A stretch of DNA of 13,527 bases from Desulfofustis sp. (GTDB lineage: Bacteria > Desulfobacterota > Desulfobulbia > Desulfobulbales > Desulfocapsaceae), in the NCBI GenBank assembly GCA_030604345.1, contig JAUVWB010000011.1:1-13527 (forward strand). Direction: 5' to 3'. Each line of letters opens with the position of its first letter. Within the stretch, counting starts at the first letter, position 1. Positions 1 to 7,014 of the stretch are shown here, piece after piece. Under the pieces are notes generated by a model that did no database searches, had not been told where the DNA came from, and worked only from the letters and a program-made list of their open reading frames with translations. The position numbers and the translations under genes were made by a program.

Positions 1-1363
1 AATAGACTCCGGTCAGGCAGAGCACGGCGGATATGAGATAGACGGTGTGGACGCTGCGCAGAAACAAGTGGTAATTGGCCGGCACGATGGCCTGTCGGCC
101 GATGATCAGGGCTAGTACCACGGTGGCCATGGCCATGCTGACCATCTGGCCGATCAGACGCATGGTCGCCACCGTTCCCGAGGCCAGGCCGTAATGGCGC
201 TTCTCCACGGCACCCATGATGGCGCTCATGTTCGGTGAGCTGAACAGGGCGAATCCGGTGCCGAGCAGGATCAGATTGGCGACGATCAGGGGCAGCGGGG
301 TGTCCGGCTCCAGCTGGGTGAACAGCGACACCCCCACCACCGTGATGGTCATGCCGGCGGTGGCCAGCATCCGCGGTTCCACACGGTCAGACAGCCGGCC
401 GGCCAGCGGCGACAACAGGGCCATCATCACCGGTTGCGCCATCAGTACCAGACCGGCTGCGTGCGGGGTGAGCCCTTTGAGATACTGCAGATAGAGGCTC
501 AGCAGAAAAGTGACGGCAAAGGTTGCCGAGTAGTTGAGCAATGCCGCCAGGCTGGAAAAAGCGAACGTCTTGTTGTCGGCAAAAAGTGAGACATTGAAGA
601 CCGGATAGCGGGCCCGGCGCTGGTGGAGGACAAACAGCACCATCAGCAGGGTGCCGATGACCAACAATAGGATACCCACCGGCGCGGGGAGCCTGGTTGC
701 CCCGTAGACCAGGGCGGTGATGGCGACACCGTAAAGGAGGCAGGCGAAAGTGTCCAGGTGCTGTCCCGGCTCACCCCGCCATTCCCCGTGCAGATAACGC
801 AGGGTCAGCAGGGTCAGGAACAGACCGAGCGGCAGCATCAGCAAAAAGATGCTGCGCCAGCCGAAATGGTGGGTGAGCAGGCCGCCGGCAAAGGGGCCCA
901 CCGAGAGGCCGACATAGACTGCCGCCACATAGATACCGATGACCCGGCCGCGCCGATGCGGTGGAAAAATCGAAGTGAGGATGGCCATGCCGGTGGTGAT
1001 GAACATCGCCGCCCCGAAACCCTGCAGGACTCGCAAGCCGATGAGCAGAGCGGCGGAGCCGGCAAAGGCGGCCCCGGTCGAGGCGATGGTGTAGACCACC
1101 AGGCCGAGGGTGAACACCTTTTTGCGGCCGTGGATGTCGGCCATTTTTCCTGCCGGGATGAGGCCGACGGCGACGGCCAGCAGGTAAGCGGTGGCGATCC
1201 AGCTCAACTGCACGGCATCCATCTGTAGATCGGCCTGAATGGCCGGAAGAGCAACGTTTACTGAAGAGATGATAAACGGACCGACGAAGGAGGTCAGGGT
1301 GGCAACGATCAATGCGGATCGTTCCAACGTTGCGGTATCAGGGAGCGAGGGGTTCTGTTTCAT
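1..1363 (-). CDS. MFS multidrug-type exporter, DHA/EmrB-like (3' end cut by window edge)
   Basis: This minus-strand frame is open from an ATG at 1363 to the left edge, giving 454 visible residues; a stop codon at 1391-1393 leaves no upstream alternative start in frame. The protein is strongly hydrophobic with many membrane helices. It carries MFS motif A (GKMADIHGRKK, about residues 72-82), the RVLQGFGAAM segment (111-120) and an antiporter-type motif C (GLSVGPFAGG, about 152-161). In the family these belong to proton-driven drug or metabolite exporters of the inner membrane. A second motif A-like loop (GRLSDRVEPR) marks the C-terminal half. The visible part ends in what looks like the last helix, so only a short tail is missing. 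The Shine-Dalgarno sequence is weak. It lies 171 bases downstream of the HDOD gene on the same strand. The substrate cannot be told from sequence. Confidence 0.9.
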   Translation of the reverse strand, partial: MKQNPSLPDTATLERSALIVATLTSFVGPFIISSVNVALPAIQADLQMDAVQLSWIATAYLLAVAVGLIPAGKMADIHGRKKVFTLGLVVYTIASTGAAFAGSAALLIGLRVLQGFGAAMFITTGMAILTSIFPPHRRGRVIGIYVAAVYVGLSVGPFAGGLLTHHFGWRSIFLLMLPLGLFLTLLTLRYLHGEWRGEPGQHLDTFACLLYGVAITALVYGATRLPAPVGILLLVIGTLLMVLFVLHQRRARYPVFNVSLFADNKTFAFSSLAALLNYSATFAVTFLLSLYLQYLKGLTPHAAGLVLMAQPVMMALLSPLAGRLSDRVEPRMLATAGMTITVVGVSLFTQLEPDTPLPLIVANLILLGTGFALFSSPNMSAIMGAVEKRHYGLASGTVATMRLIGQMVSMAMATVVLALIIGRQAIVPANYHLFLRSVHTVYLISAVLCLTGVY

Positions 1364-1388
1364 GGGTGATCGGGGCTCTTTTGCCGCG

Positions 1389-1416
1389 AGTCTACCGTGC
1401 CGTTGCGTTGGCGCAA
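1389..1416 (-). promoter_or_regulatory. Possible sigma-70 promoter for the MFS gene, with inverted repeat
   Basis: On the minus strand TTGCGC (1411-1416) and TAGACT (1389-1394) are separated by 16 bases, a modest match to sigma-70 elements, about 26 bases before the MFS start codon. The -35 region lies inside a small inverted repeat TTGCG-TTGG-CGCAA (1403-1416) that could be an operator. Both matches are short and may be chance. Confidence 0.3.
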
Positions 1417-1534
1417 AGAGCTTTATGCAGAAAAACCCGTTTTTTCCTTACAAGAGCGGGGGCCGTTTCCGCATGGTCGAGGCGGGACCGCTGATTGACG
1501 CCGCTCCTTGTGTCTCCGGAGGAGATTACCTCGG

Positions 1535-2434
1535 TCAACCGTTTCTGATCTCGTCGTAGGGTGGGCACGACCGGGTGGGAAGGGCGAAGGCCTTTCCCCA
1601 TTCCTGCCACTGGCTGGTGATCTCATCGACGACGCTGGAAATTTTTTCCGTGGTGCCGATGAGCGTCGCCGCCATCGCTTCGGTCTCCTCGAACCAGTTG
1701 CTGGCCGGGCGAAATCCTTCGCACAACAGGGAGATGCGACAGGCCAGATGAAGCAGTTCGGCCGCCTTTCTGGTGGTTGACTCGCCCAGTTCACTGGTTT
1801 CCAGTTCTTCATGGAAGGCGGCGGCGAGAGCAAAGGGAGCCGGTAGCCCCCAGTCCAGGAACAGTTCGGCGGCGAGTTCGGCGCTGTCGATATCGAAACG
1901 CAGGCGCTCCATGGCCCGACGTTCTTCTGCGGAGGTCTGCTCGTTCAGGATGATTTCGTATTCTTCGGGAAAGATACTGGCCAGGACCAGCTCTCCCATG
2001 TGGGAGAGCAACGCACAGCTGAACAGTTCGTCCGGGTCGAAGGAGCCGCTGCGCCTGGCCAATGCTTTGCCGGCCAAAGCCCTGGCCAAAGAGGACGACC
2101 AGAAACCGGAATAATCGAACCCGCGACAGCGCCCCTGACGGTTCGAGGCGAACAGGGACAGGCAGAGCGCCAACCGGGAGATGGTCTGCATGCCGAGTTT
2201 GACCGCGGCCCGCTGAACGGAGGCGACCTGGACACCGGTGGCCAGAAATGCGGAGTTGGCGTATTTGAGTATTTCGGCGGAAAGCGTCGGATCCACCAGG
2301 ACCAGTTGGGCGATATCGTCCAGTGACGACGTGTCGCTGCGACACAGCTTCATAATCTCGATGGCCGTCGGTGATGGCGTCGGCAATTGGTGCATGTTTT
2401 GCAAGGAGATAAACACTTCTTTTCGATTCGGCAT
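1535..2434 (-). CDS. HDOD domain signalling protein
   Basis: This 299-residue soluble protein has an HDOD domain over about residues 13-210: the opening LPTPSPTAIEIMKL, the LVLVDPTLSAEILKYANSA segment and the QRAAVKLGMQTISRLAL helix are typical. HDOD is a metal-less relative of HD phosphohydrolases, found in one-component signalling and regulatory proteins. Here the HD positions read SHMGELVLA and FHEE rather than a full metal site, so catalysis is unlikely. The C-terminal 80 residues are helical with no recognised domain. I chose the ATG at 2434, preceded by CGGAAC, instead of the longer TTG frame from 2512, because that TTG lies inside the -35 box of a good promoter and so would not be transcribed. 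It diverges from the sigma-54 activator gene, which hints at a shared role, but no target is evident. Confidence 0.87.
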   Translation of the reverse strand: MPNRKEVFISLQNMHQLPTPSPTAIEIMKLCRSDTSSLDDIAQLVLVDPTLSAEILKYANSAFLATGVQVASVQRAAVKLGMQTISRLALCLSLFASNRQGRCRGFDYSGFWSSSLARALAGKALARRSGSFDPDELFSCALLSHMGELVLASIFPEEYEIILNEQTSAEERRAMERLRFDIDSAELAAELFLDWGLPAPFALAAAFHEELETSELGESTTRKAAELLHLACRISLLCEGFRPASNWFEETEAMAATLIGTTEKISSVVDEITSQWQEWGKAFALPTRSCPPYDEIRNG

Positions 2435-2483
2435 GACTGTTCCGTTTTCATTGGTTTTTTCAACAATGGACAGGTGTGCACCT

Positions 2484-2512
2484 ATCATAGGGGAGGACGA
2501 CGCAGAAGTCAA
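2484..2512 (-). promoter_or_regulatory. Sigma-70 promoter of the HDOD gene
   Basis: On the minus strand TTGACT (2507-2512) and TATGAT (2484-2489) are separated by exactly 17 bases, close to the ideal sigma-70 promoter. It predicts a transcript start near 2477 and a leader of about 40 bases before the ATG at 2434. A short inverted repeat AGGTG-TG-CACCT (2472-2483) sits at the predicted start site and could be an operator, though this is weak. Confidence 0.7.
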
Positions 2513-2545
2513 ACCGCCGATGGGTGCTGACCGGTACCAGGGGGC

Positions 2546-2563
2546 TGCAACATTTTCGTTGCG
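2546..2563. promoter_or_regulatory. Inverted repeat, likely activator binding site (third copy of the UAS motif)
   Basis: TGCAAC-ATTTTC-GTTGCG has the same 6-N6-6 design as the two repeats upstream of the sigma-54 promoter at 4422. It lies in the divergent region between HDOD and the sigma-54 activator gene, about 120 bases before the activator ATG and 34 bases upstream of the HDOD -35 box. It is likely to be an autoregulatory binding site of the neighbouring activator. Confidence 0.55.
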
Positions 2564-2586
2564 CCTTTTAAGGAAAGGCTTATATC
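2559..2586 (+). promoter_or_regulatory. Possible sigma-70 promoter of the sigma-54 activator gene
   Basis: TTGCGC (2559-2564) and TATATC (2581-2586) are separated by 16 bases, about 100 bases before the start codon. The -35 hexamer overlaps the right arm of the inverted repeat at 2546-2563, so binding there could block this promoter. The match is moderate. No -24/-12 type promoter is visible before this gene. Confidence 0.35.
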
Positions 2587-2683
2587 TAATCTGACAACCG
2601 GTCTGGTTGGCTGGGGATGACGACTTTTTGTTCCACCGGGCCGGCGCTGTGTCATCTTCCGGTCTTCAGAGGAGGAGTTGGTC

Positions 2684-4111
2684 ATGACGAACAGGCGAAT
2701 ACTGGTGGTTGACGATGAACCGGATATGCGGGGGCTCCTGGCCCGTCTGTTGAAGAAAAAAGGCGGTTATGAGGTTCGCCAGGCCGACTCCGGCGATCAC
2801 GGGCTGGAGACGATCGCCTTCTGGCGCCCCGATGTGGTCATTACCGACATCAAGATGCCCGGCATGGATGGGGTCGCCTTCTTTCGACGGATCAGGGAGA
2901 TCGATCCCACCATCACCACCATCATCATGACCGGTTTCGGGACGGTGGAACTCGCCGTGGAGACCCTGAAGAACGGGGCCTACGACTTTTTCGAAAAGCC
3001 GTTCGACAACAACCAGATCATCCATGCTGTTGCCCGCGCCATGGAGCGCACCGAACTGCTGCGCCAGAGGCAACAGTTCGAGGAGTTGAACCGGCAGCTC
3101 TCCGACCAGGGAACGTTTTACGGATTTGTCGGGACCTCGCCGCGGATGCAGCAGATGCAGGATCTGCTGCGCCGTCTGGCCCCGAGCAGTATGACGGTGC
3201 TGATCCGTGGTGAGTCCGGGACCGGCAAAGAGTTGGCGGCTCGGGCCCTGCATGCGCTTTCCGGGAGAGCCGATCGACCGATGGTAACGGTGAATTGCCC
3301 GGCTCTGCCCGAGCAGATCCTGGAAAGCGAATTGTTCGGCTACAGCCGTGGGGCTTTTACCGGCGCTGATCGGGACAAGGCCGGTTTGTTCCTGGAGGCG
3401 GATCATTCCACCCTGTTGCTCGATGAGATCGCCGATATTCCCGTTTCCATCCAGACCAAGCTGTTACGGGTGTTGCAGGAGAAGGAAATCCAACCCCTCG
3501 GGCAAAATCGCAGTTACCCGGTTGACGTTCGGGTGATTGCGTCCACCAACCAGGCGATTGAGGAAAAGATCGGCCGGGGCGAGTTTCGGGAAGATCTGTT
3601 CTATCGCCTCAACGTGGTGACGCTCACCATGCCCAACCTGGAAGAGATCAGCAGCGATCTGCCGGCGTTGATTCACCACTTTTTCAACCGTTTTCGGACG
3701 GAGCACGAGCGGCAGGACCTGGAACTCGATGACTCGGCGGTTCAGGCGTTGCTGCAACGACGCTGGCGCGGCAACGTGCGGGAATTGCAAAACGTCATCA
3801 ATCGAGCGGTGCTGCTGGACAGAGACGGACGTTTAACCAGGCAGGATCTGATGCTTGAAGATGCTCTCAGCGCGCAACCGGCCAAGGCTGGCGACGACCC
3901 TTATGCTAACCTGTACTACACCACATATGCCGATGCCAAGGAGGCGGTTCTGCGTTCTTTCTCCGAATCGTATTTGCGGGCTGCCATCCTCCGGGCGGAG
4001 GGAAACATTTCCCTTGCCGCCAAGGCGTGCGGCATGGAGCGGCAGGCCCTGCAAAGATTGGTGCGCCGCTACCAGATTCCCGTCGACGACCTGAAACGGG
4101 GCACCAGGTAG
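2684..4111 (+). CDS. Sigma-54-dependent response regulator (NtrC family enhancer-binding protein)
   Basis: This 475-residue protein has the full three-part NtrC layout. The receiver domain (about 4-120) has the acidic pair D10/D11, phospho-acceptor D55, T83 and K105. The AAA+ domain (about 147-375) has Walker A GESGTGKE (176-183), the sigma-54 contact loop GAFTGA (223-228) and Walker B LLLDE (244-248). A Fis-type helix-turn-helix lies at about 442-465 (ISLAAKACGMERQALQRLVR). When phosphorylated such proteins form rings that use ATP to open sigma-54 promoters. The ATG at 2684 is preceded by an ideal GGAGGAG (2671-2677); the TTG six bases upstream is too close to it. It is transcribed divergently from HDOD and precedes a cluster with a sigma-54 promoter and paired inverted repeats, its most likely target. 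The cognate kinase is probably the one at 4979, by position. Confidence 0.96.
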   Translation: MTNRRILVVDDEPDMRGLLARLLKKKGGYEVRQADSGDHGLETIAFWRPDVVITDIKMPGMDGVAFFRRIREIDPTITTIIMTGFGTVELAVETLKNGAYDFFEKPFDNNQIIHAVARAMERTELLRQRQQFEELNRQLSDQGTFYGFVGTSPRMQQMQDLLRRLAPSSMTVLIRGESGTGKELAARALHALSGRADRPMVTVNCPALPEQILESELFGYSRGAFTGADRDKAGLFLEADHSTLLLDEIADIPVSIQTKLLRVLQEKEIQPLGQNRSYPVDVRVIASTNQAIEEKIGRGEFREDLFYRLNVVTLTMPNLEEISSDLPALIHHFFNRFRTEHERQDLELDDSAVQALLQRRWRGNVRELQNVINRAVLLDRDGRLTRQDLMLEDALSAQPAKAGDDPYANLYYTTYADAKEAVLRSFSESYLRAAILRAEGNISLAAKACGMERQALQRLVRRYQIPVDDLKRGTR

Positions 4112-4234
4112 TCTTCTTCTGCGGCGCGTTTTGCTGGTGCTCCTCCACCTCTGATTGCAAGCCTGCTCCTGCTATTCACCGTTTATCGCCTTGAAATAAC
4201 GTAAAAAAGCCGGTTGTCTTGGGCAGATCGGCGT

Positions 4235-4252
4235 CGCAACAGAAAAGCTGCG
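4235..4252. promoter_or_regulatory. Upstream activator site 1 (imperfect inverted repeat)
   Basis: CGCAAC-AGAAAA-GCTGCG has one mismatch in the right arm. Its centre is 20 bases, about two helical turns, from the centre of the next copy, so two activator dimers could bind the same face of the DNA. It lies about 180 bases upstream of the -24 element, a normal distance for sites bound by sigma-54 activators. Confidence 0.55.
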
Positions 4253-4253
4253 G

Positions 4254-4273
4254 GCGCAACAAAAATGTTGCGC
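4254..4273. promoter_or_regulatory. Upstream activator site 2 (perfect inverted repeat)
   Basis: The arms GCGCAACA and TGTTGCGC are perfect reverse complements around an AAAA centre. This is the strongest of the three copies in the window and lies about 160 bases upstream of the sigma-54 promoter. The activator encoded just upstream, with its Fis-type helix-turn-helix, is the natural candidate to bind it. Confidence 0.6.
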
Positions 4274-4395
4274 TCTCCATTGGAGTCTATCTCCGTCCTG
4301 AATCGATCGTTCCTGTCAGAATCTTACAATTACAAACACCTGCGTGAGTCCCGTGGAAACTGTCGTTGCCCGGGAAAGCTGGAATGGAACCTGCA

Positions 4396-4411
4396 TTGTC
4401 GTCAGCGACAA
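4396..4411. repeat. Inverted repeat just upstream of the sigma-54 promoter
   Basis: TTGTCG-TCAG-CGACAA has perfect 6-base arms and ends 12 bases before the -24 element. The sequence differs from the CGCAAC repeats, so it might bind a second regulator or be chance. Confidence 0.35.
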
Positions 4412-4421
4412 GGGCATGCCC

Positions 4422-4438
4422 CTGGCCAGCCCTTTGCT
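4422..4438 (+). promoter_or_regulatory. Sigma-54 (-24/-12) promoter of the sensor/exporter cluster
   Basis: The stretch CTGGC-CAGCCC-TTTGCT has TGGC (4423-4426) and TTGC (4434-4437) separated by seven bases, so the GG and GC pairs are 12 bases apart, as the sigma-54 consensus YTGGCAC-N5-TTGCW requires. The -24 block lacks only the AC after TGGC. It predicts a transcript start near 4449 and a leader of about 60 bases before the ATG at 4509. The tandem inverted repeats and the adjacent activator gene support it. Confidence 0.7.
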
Positions 4439-4508
4439 CGGTGCGTGCCGGTGAGCGGTTTGACTGCGCACAAACATGAAAATGATCGATGGATGACGGT
4501 TGCCTGGT

Positions 4509-4982
4509 ATGAAACGGGGCCCTTTCCTGAGCATAGCAATTGCCTGCAGTCTGGTCGTTGTCGGTGCTTCAGACGCCGCTGCTTTACAGACCCATGGCGG
4601 TTCGGAAGGCTTTGTCGTCCATCAACTGGCCCATGTCCAGTATCTCGGAGCGTTGGGATATTTGATCTGGGACATTCGTCGCAGTGGTTTTAACGGCAGG
4701 GGATGGCTTCACCTGCAATGGTTTTGTCGGCTGATGATCGCCTGGAATGCGCTGGCCTTTGTCGGGCATTTCGCCCAGATGGCGCTGTCTGACGAGGCGC
4801 TGTCGACCCCTGACGGGTACCTGTCCTCGCAACTGCTGGCGCCGCTGTCCTTGGCCCGCCTCACGTATTTTGTGACCGCCTTGGATCACCTGCTTATCAC
4901 CCCCGGGCTGCTTTTTCTGTTTCTGGCCATGCGCTGGTTTTATCGGCTCGAGGCAACTGCCGACAAAGGGGAGAGCCGATGA
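4509..4982 (+). CDS. Small His-rich membrane protein, likely sensor accessory
   Basis: I do not recognise a named family. The 157 residues begin with a positively charged, hydrophobic stretch (MKRGPFLSIAIACSLVVVGASDAAA) that looks like a signal peptide, followed by about four hydrophobic segments (roughly 36-56, 69-92, 104-126, 127-145). Histidines lie in or at the edges of these segments: H38 and H42 (HQLAH), H68, H87 and H127, an arrangement seen in membrane proteins that hold heme or metal, although that is only inference. Its stop overlaps the kinase start by four bases (ATGA), so the two are translationally coupled and probably work together. I chose the ATG at 4509 over a TTG at 4500; neither has a strong ribosome site. 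It is the first gene after the sigma-54 promoter. Confidence 0.75.
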   Translation: MKRGPFLSIAIACSLVVVGASDAAALQTHGGSEGFVVHQLAHVQYLGALGYLIWDIRRSGFNGRGWLHLQWFCRLMIAWNALAFVGHFAQMALSDEALSTPDGYLSSQLLAPLSLARLTYFVTALDHLLITPGLLFLFLAMRWFYRLEATADKGESR

Positions 4983-6547
4983 TGAGTCTGTCTCTGCTGC
5001 CGGCCATTGGTCTCGATATCGTCGGCTCCGCCGCCAATATCGTTTTTTCCTTTCTGGCGCTGCATTATGCCCGGCTGCTTTCCCGTCGGCAGCCCGATAA
5101 CTTTGTCTGGGGGTATCTGTTTTATGTGACCTTTGCCATTGCCGCCTTCACCATCTCGCGTGCCGTCGGGCATCTGGTCAAGCAGTTTCTCCTGATCGGC
5201 GGTGGTGATCGGATTTGGCATGCCTTGTCACCTTTTTCGGGAGGTTTCAATACATTATTCATGATCTCGGTGGCAGCGGTGATGATCTTCTATCACAAAG
5301 GGGTTCAGGCCTACGAAGCGCTGGACCAGGAGGCGGGCAAGCTCAAGGATGCCAACAGCGAACTGGCTGCCGCCGCCAGCCAGCTACGTGATCTGACTCA
5401 GAATCTGGAACACAAGGTGGAGGAACGAACCGAGGAATTGTCCCGCTCGGAACGCAAGTTCCGCCATCTGTTCACCGCTTCCAAGGACATGGTGTTTTTC
5501 TGTGAGGCCGGAGGACGGTTGGTGGACATGAATGACTCCGGTTTCGAGATGCTCGGCTATTCCCGTAATGATGCGAAGAACTTGAGTCTAGCCGTGTTGT
5601 TCGCCGATGCCACTATGGTTGAAACGTACCACCGCCGGCTGAAACTGGACGGCTACATCAAGGATCTCAACGTGGAAATGAGCCGCAAGGACGGCAGCGT
5701 CATTTCCGTTCTACTCTCCGCTACCGCCCTGCTTGAAGATAACGGTCAAATGTCCGGTTCGGAGGCGATCGCCAAGGACCTGACCAAGGTCAAGGTCATG
5801 CTCGAGCAGCTGGCTTCCAGTGAAAAGATGGCCTCGATCGGACAGATGGCGGCAGGCGTGGCCCACGAGATAAATACGCCGCTGGGCATTATTCTCGGTT
5901 ATACCCAGCTGTTGATGGATGATTTTCCCGAGGGGAGCGAGCAGCACGAAAGTCTGCGGGTGATCGAGCGTCAGACGAGAGCGAGCCGAAAGATAGTTGC
6001 CGATCTGTTGAAGTTCTCCCGCCAGTCCGGTTCCACCCGCGAAGAACTCGATATCAACGAGATCCTTTCCGACGTGATGGCCGTTACCGAACATACCCTC
6101 AGCCTCAGCCATATCGACACCCATCTCGAACGTCAGCCTGACGTACCGCGGATCATCGGTGATGCGGAAAAGCTCCGGCAGGTATTCGTCAATCTGATCA
6201 ACAACGCCCATCATGCCATGCAGGAGCAGGGTGGGCATCTGTTTCTACGCAGTAGCTACGACCCGCAGCAGGATATGGTCCGGGTCGAGGTTCGCGATAC
6301 CGGTTGCGGAATCCCCGAGAGGCATCAGCCCCGGATCTTCGACCCGTTTTTTACCACCAAGCCGGTAGGGCAGGGAACCGGTCTCGGGCTTTCGGTCTCC
6401 TATGGGATCGTGCACGAACATGGCGGCACCATTAGCGTGCAAAGCCCGGTTGCGGATGGGCAGGGAGCAACGGCGGCGGGGACCAGGTTCATCATCAGCC
6501 TGCCGGCAGCCGGTCCGCAACCGGCAGCAGACTTCATCACGAGTTAG
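4979..6547 (+). CDS. Membrane PAS histidine kinase
   Basis: This 522-residue kinase starts with a membrane domain of three to four helices (about 8-32, 43-66, possibly 67-85, 88-106) with no large periplasmic loop, so the signal is probably sensed within the membrane. Histidines H29, H65, H81 and H106 lie in or near it. A coiled coil (about 112-158) leads into a PAS domain (about 158-270). The HisKA domain has phospho-acceptor H296 in AAGVAHEINTPLG, and the ATPase has the N box (NLINNA, 405-410), G1 (DTGCGI, 440-445), F box (FDPFFTTK) and G2 (GTGLGL, 466-471). It is a complete kinase. GGGGAG before the start is a good ribosome site; ATG 4979 or 4982 are both possible. By position it is the likely partner of the activator at 2684 and of the receiver at 6580. 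Confidence 0.95.
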   Translation: MMSLSLLPAIGLDIVGSAANIVFSFLALHYARLLSRRQPDNFVWGYLFYVTFAIAAFTISRAVGHLVKQFLLIGGGDRIWHALSPFSGGFNTLFMISVAAVMIFYHKGVQAYEALDQEAGKLKDANSELAAAASQLRDLTQNLEHKVEERTEELSRSERKFRHLFTASKDMVFFCEAGGRLVDMNDSGFEMLGYSRNDAKNLSLAVLFADATMVETYHRRLKLDGYIKDLNVEMSRKDGSVISVLLSATALLEDNGQMSGSEAIAKDLTKVKVMLEQLASSEKMASIGQMAAGVAHEINTPLGIILGYTQLLMDDFPEGSEQHESLRVIERQTRASRKIVADLLKFSRQSGSTREELDINEILSDVMAVTEHTLSLSHIDTHLERQPDVPRIIGDAEKLRQVFVNLINNAHHAMQEQGGHLFLRSSYDPQQDMVRVEVRDTGCGIPERHQPRIFDPFFTTKPVGQGTGLGLSVSYGIVHEHGGTISVQSPVADGQGATAAGTRFIISLPAAGPQPAADFITS

Positions 6548-6579
6548 ACAGCGCATGAATTTCAACAAACGGAACTGAC

Positions 6580-6966
6580 ATGGCAGAGATATTGGTATTG
6601 GACGACGTGCTCGACGCAACCGTCCTGGTCGGCAAGATCCTGACCAAGAAAGGGCATACGGTGCATACCTTCACCGAAGAGGAAGACGCGTTGCGTCACG
6701 TGGAACAGAACAGGGTCGACCTGGTCATCCTCGACATCAAACTGAAGAAAATGAGCGGGATCGAAGTCCTGGCGGAAATGAAGAAAAAGAACGCCGGGAT
6801 GCGAGCGATCATGTTGACCGGTTATCCGACCGTGGAAACAGCTCGGGAGGCGATCAACCTCGGAGCTGAAGAATATTGCGTCAAGCCGATCGATCGTCTG
6901 GAACTGGAGGAAAAGGTCGAAAAGGTGCTCAAGAATGCCGCGCAGCCCGGCGGTCTTCGAATCTGA
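6580..6966 (+). CDS. Single-domain response regulator (receiver only)
   Basis: The 128 residues form one receiver domain and nothing else: acidic pair D8/D9, phospho-acceptor D52 (VILDIKLKKMSG), T80 (IMLTGYPT) and K102 (CVKPID) are all present, so it should accept a phosphate. With no output domain it may act as a phosphate shuttle or sink, or through protein contact. It lies 32 bases after the PAS kinase and 48 bases before the GAF-PAS-HisKA protein on the same strand, so the three are probably one transcript and one relay. The ATG at 6580 follows a weak ribosome site (CGGAAC). Confidence 0.93.
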   Translation: MAEILVLDDVLDATVLVGKILTKKGHTVHTFTEEEDALRHVEQNRVDLVILDIKLKKMSGIEVLAEMKKKNAGMRAIMLTGYPTVETAREAINLGAEEYCVKPIDRLELEEKVEKVLKNAAQPGGLRI

Positions 6967-7014
6967 TCGGCTGGGCGACGGATCGATGCGGGGACAGATG
7001 AGGACAGTGACGGG

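Larger units (their letters stand above)
4112..4508. other. Non-coding control region of the sensor/exporter cluster
   Basis: No convincing gene lies in these 397 bases; an open frame over 4214-4693 has no family-like features and runs into the real gene in another frame. The region instead holds two tandem inverted repeats (4235-4273), an AT-richer stretch around 4315-4340 that could bend, a separate inverted repeat (4396-4411) and a -24/-12 promoter (4422-4438). No clear intrinsic terminator for the activator gene was found. Confidence 0.7.

Noticed and set aside
758..1228. A 156-codon plus-strand open frame opposite the MFS gene.
   Set aside because: It is polar, low-complexity noise (Gln/Gly/Asp/His rich) opposite a membrane protein with clear MFS motifs.
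1434..1448. AAAAACCCGTTTTTT as a terminator after the HDOD gene.
   Set aside because: The stem is only A-T pairs plus one C-G with a tiny loop; too weak to call as a terminator, and it is some 90 bases after the stop codon.
2666..3406. A 246-codon minus-strand open frame opposite the sigma-54 activator.
   Set aside because: The plus strand has an intact receiver and AAA+ domain with an ideal ribosome site; the antisense frame looks like noise.
4214..4693. A 159-codon plus-strand open frame across the control region.
   Set aside because: It contains the UAS repeats and the sigma-54 promoter, has an erratic composition and overlaps the membrane-protein gene in another frame.
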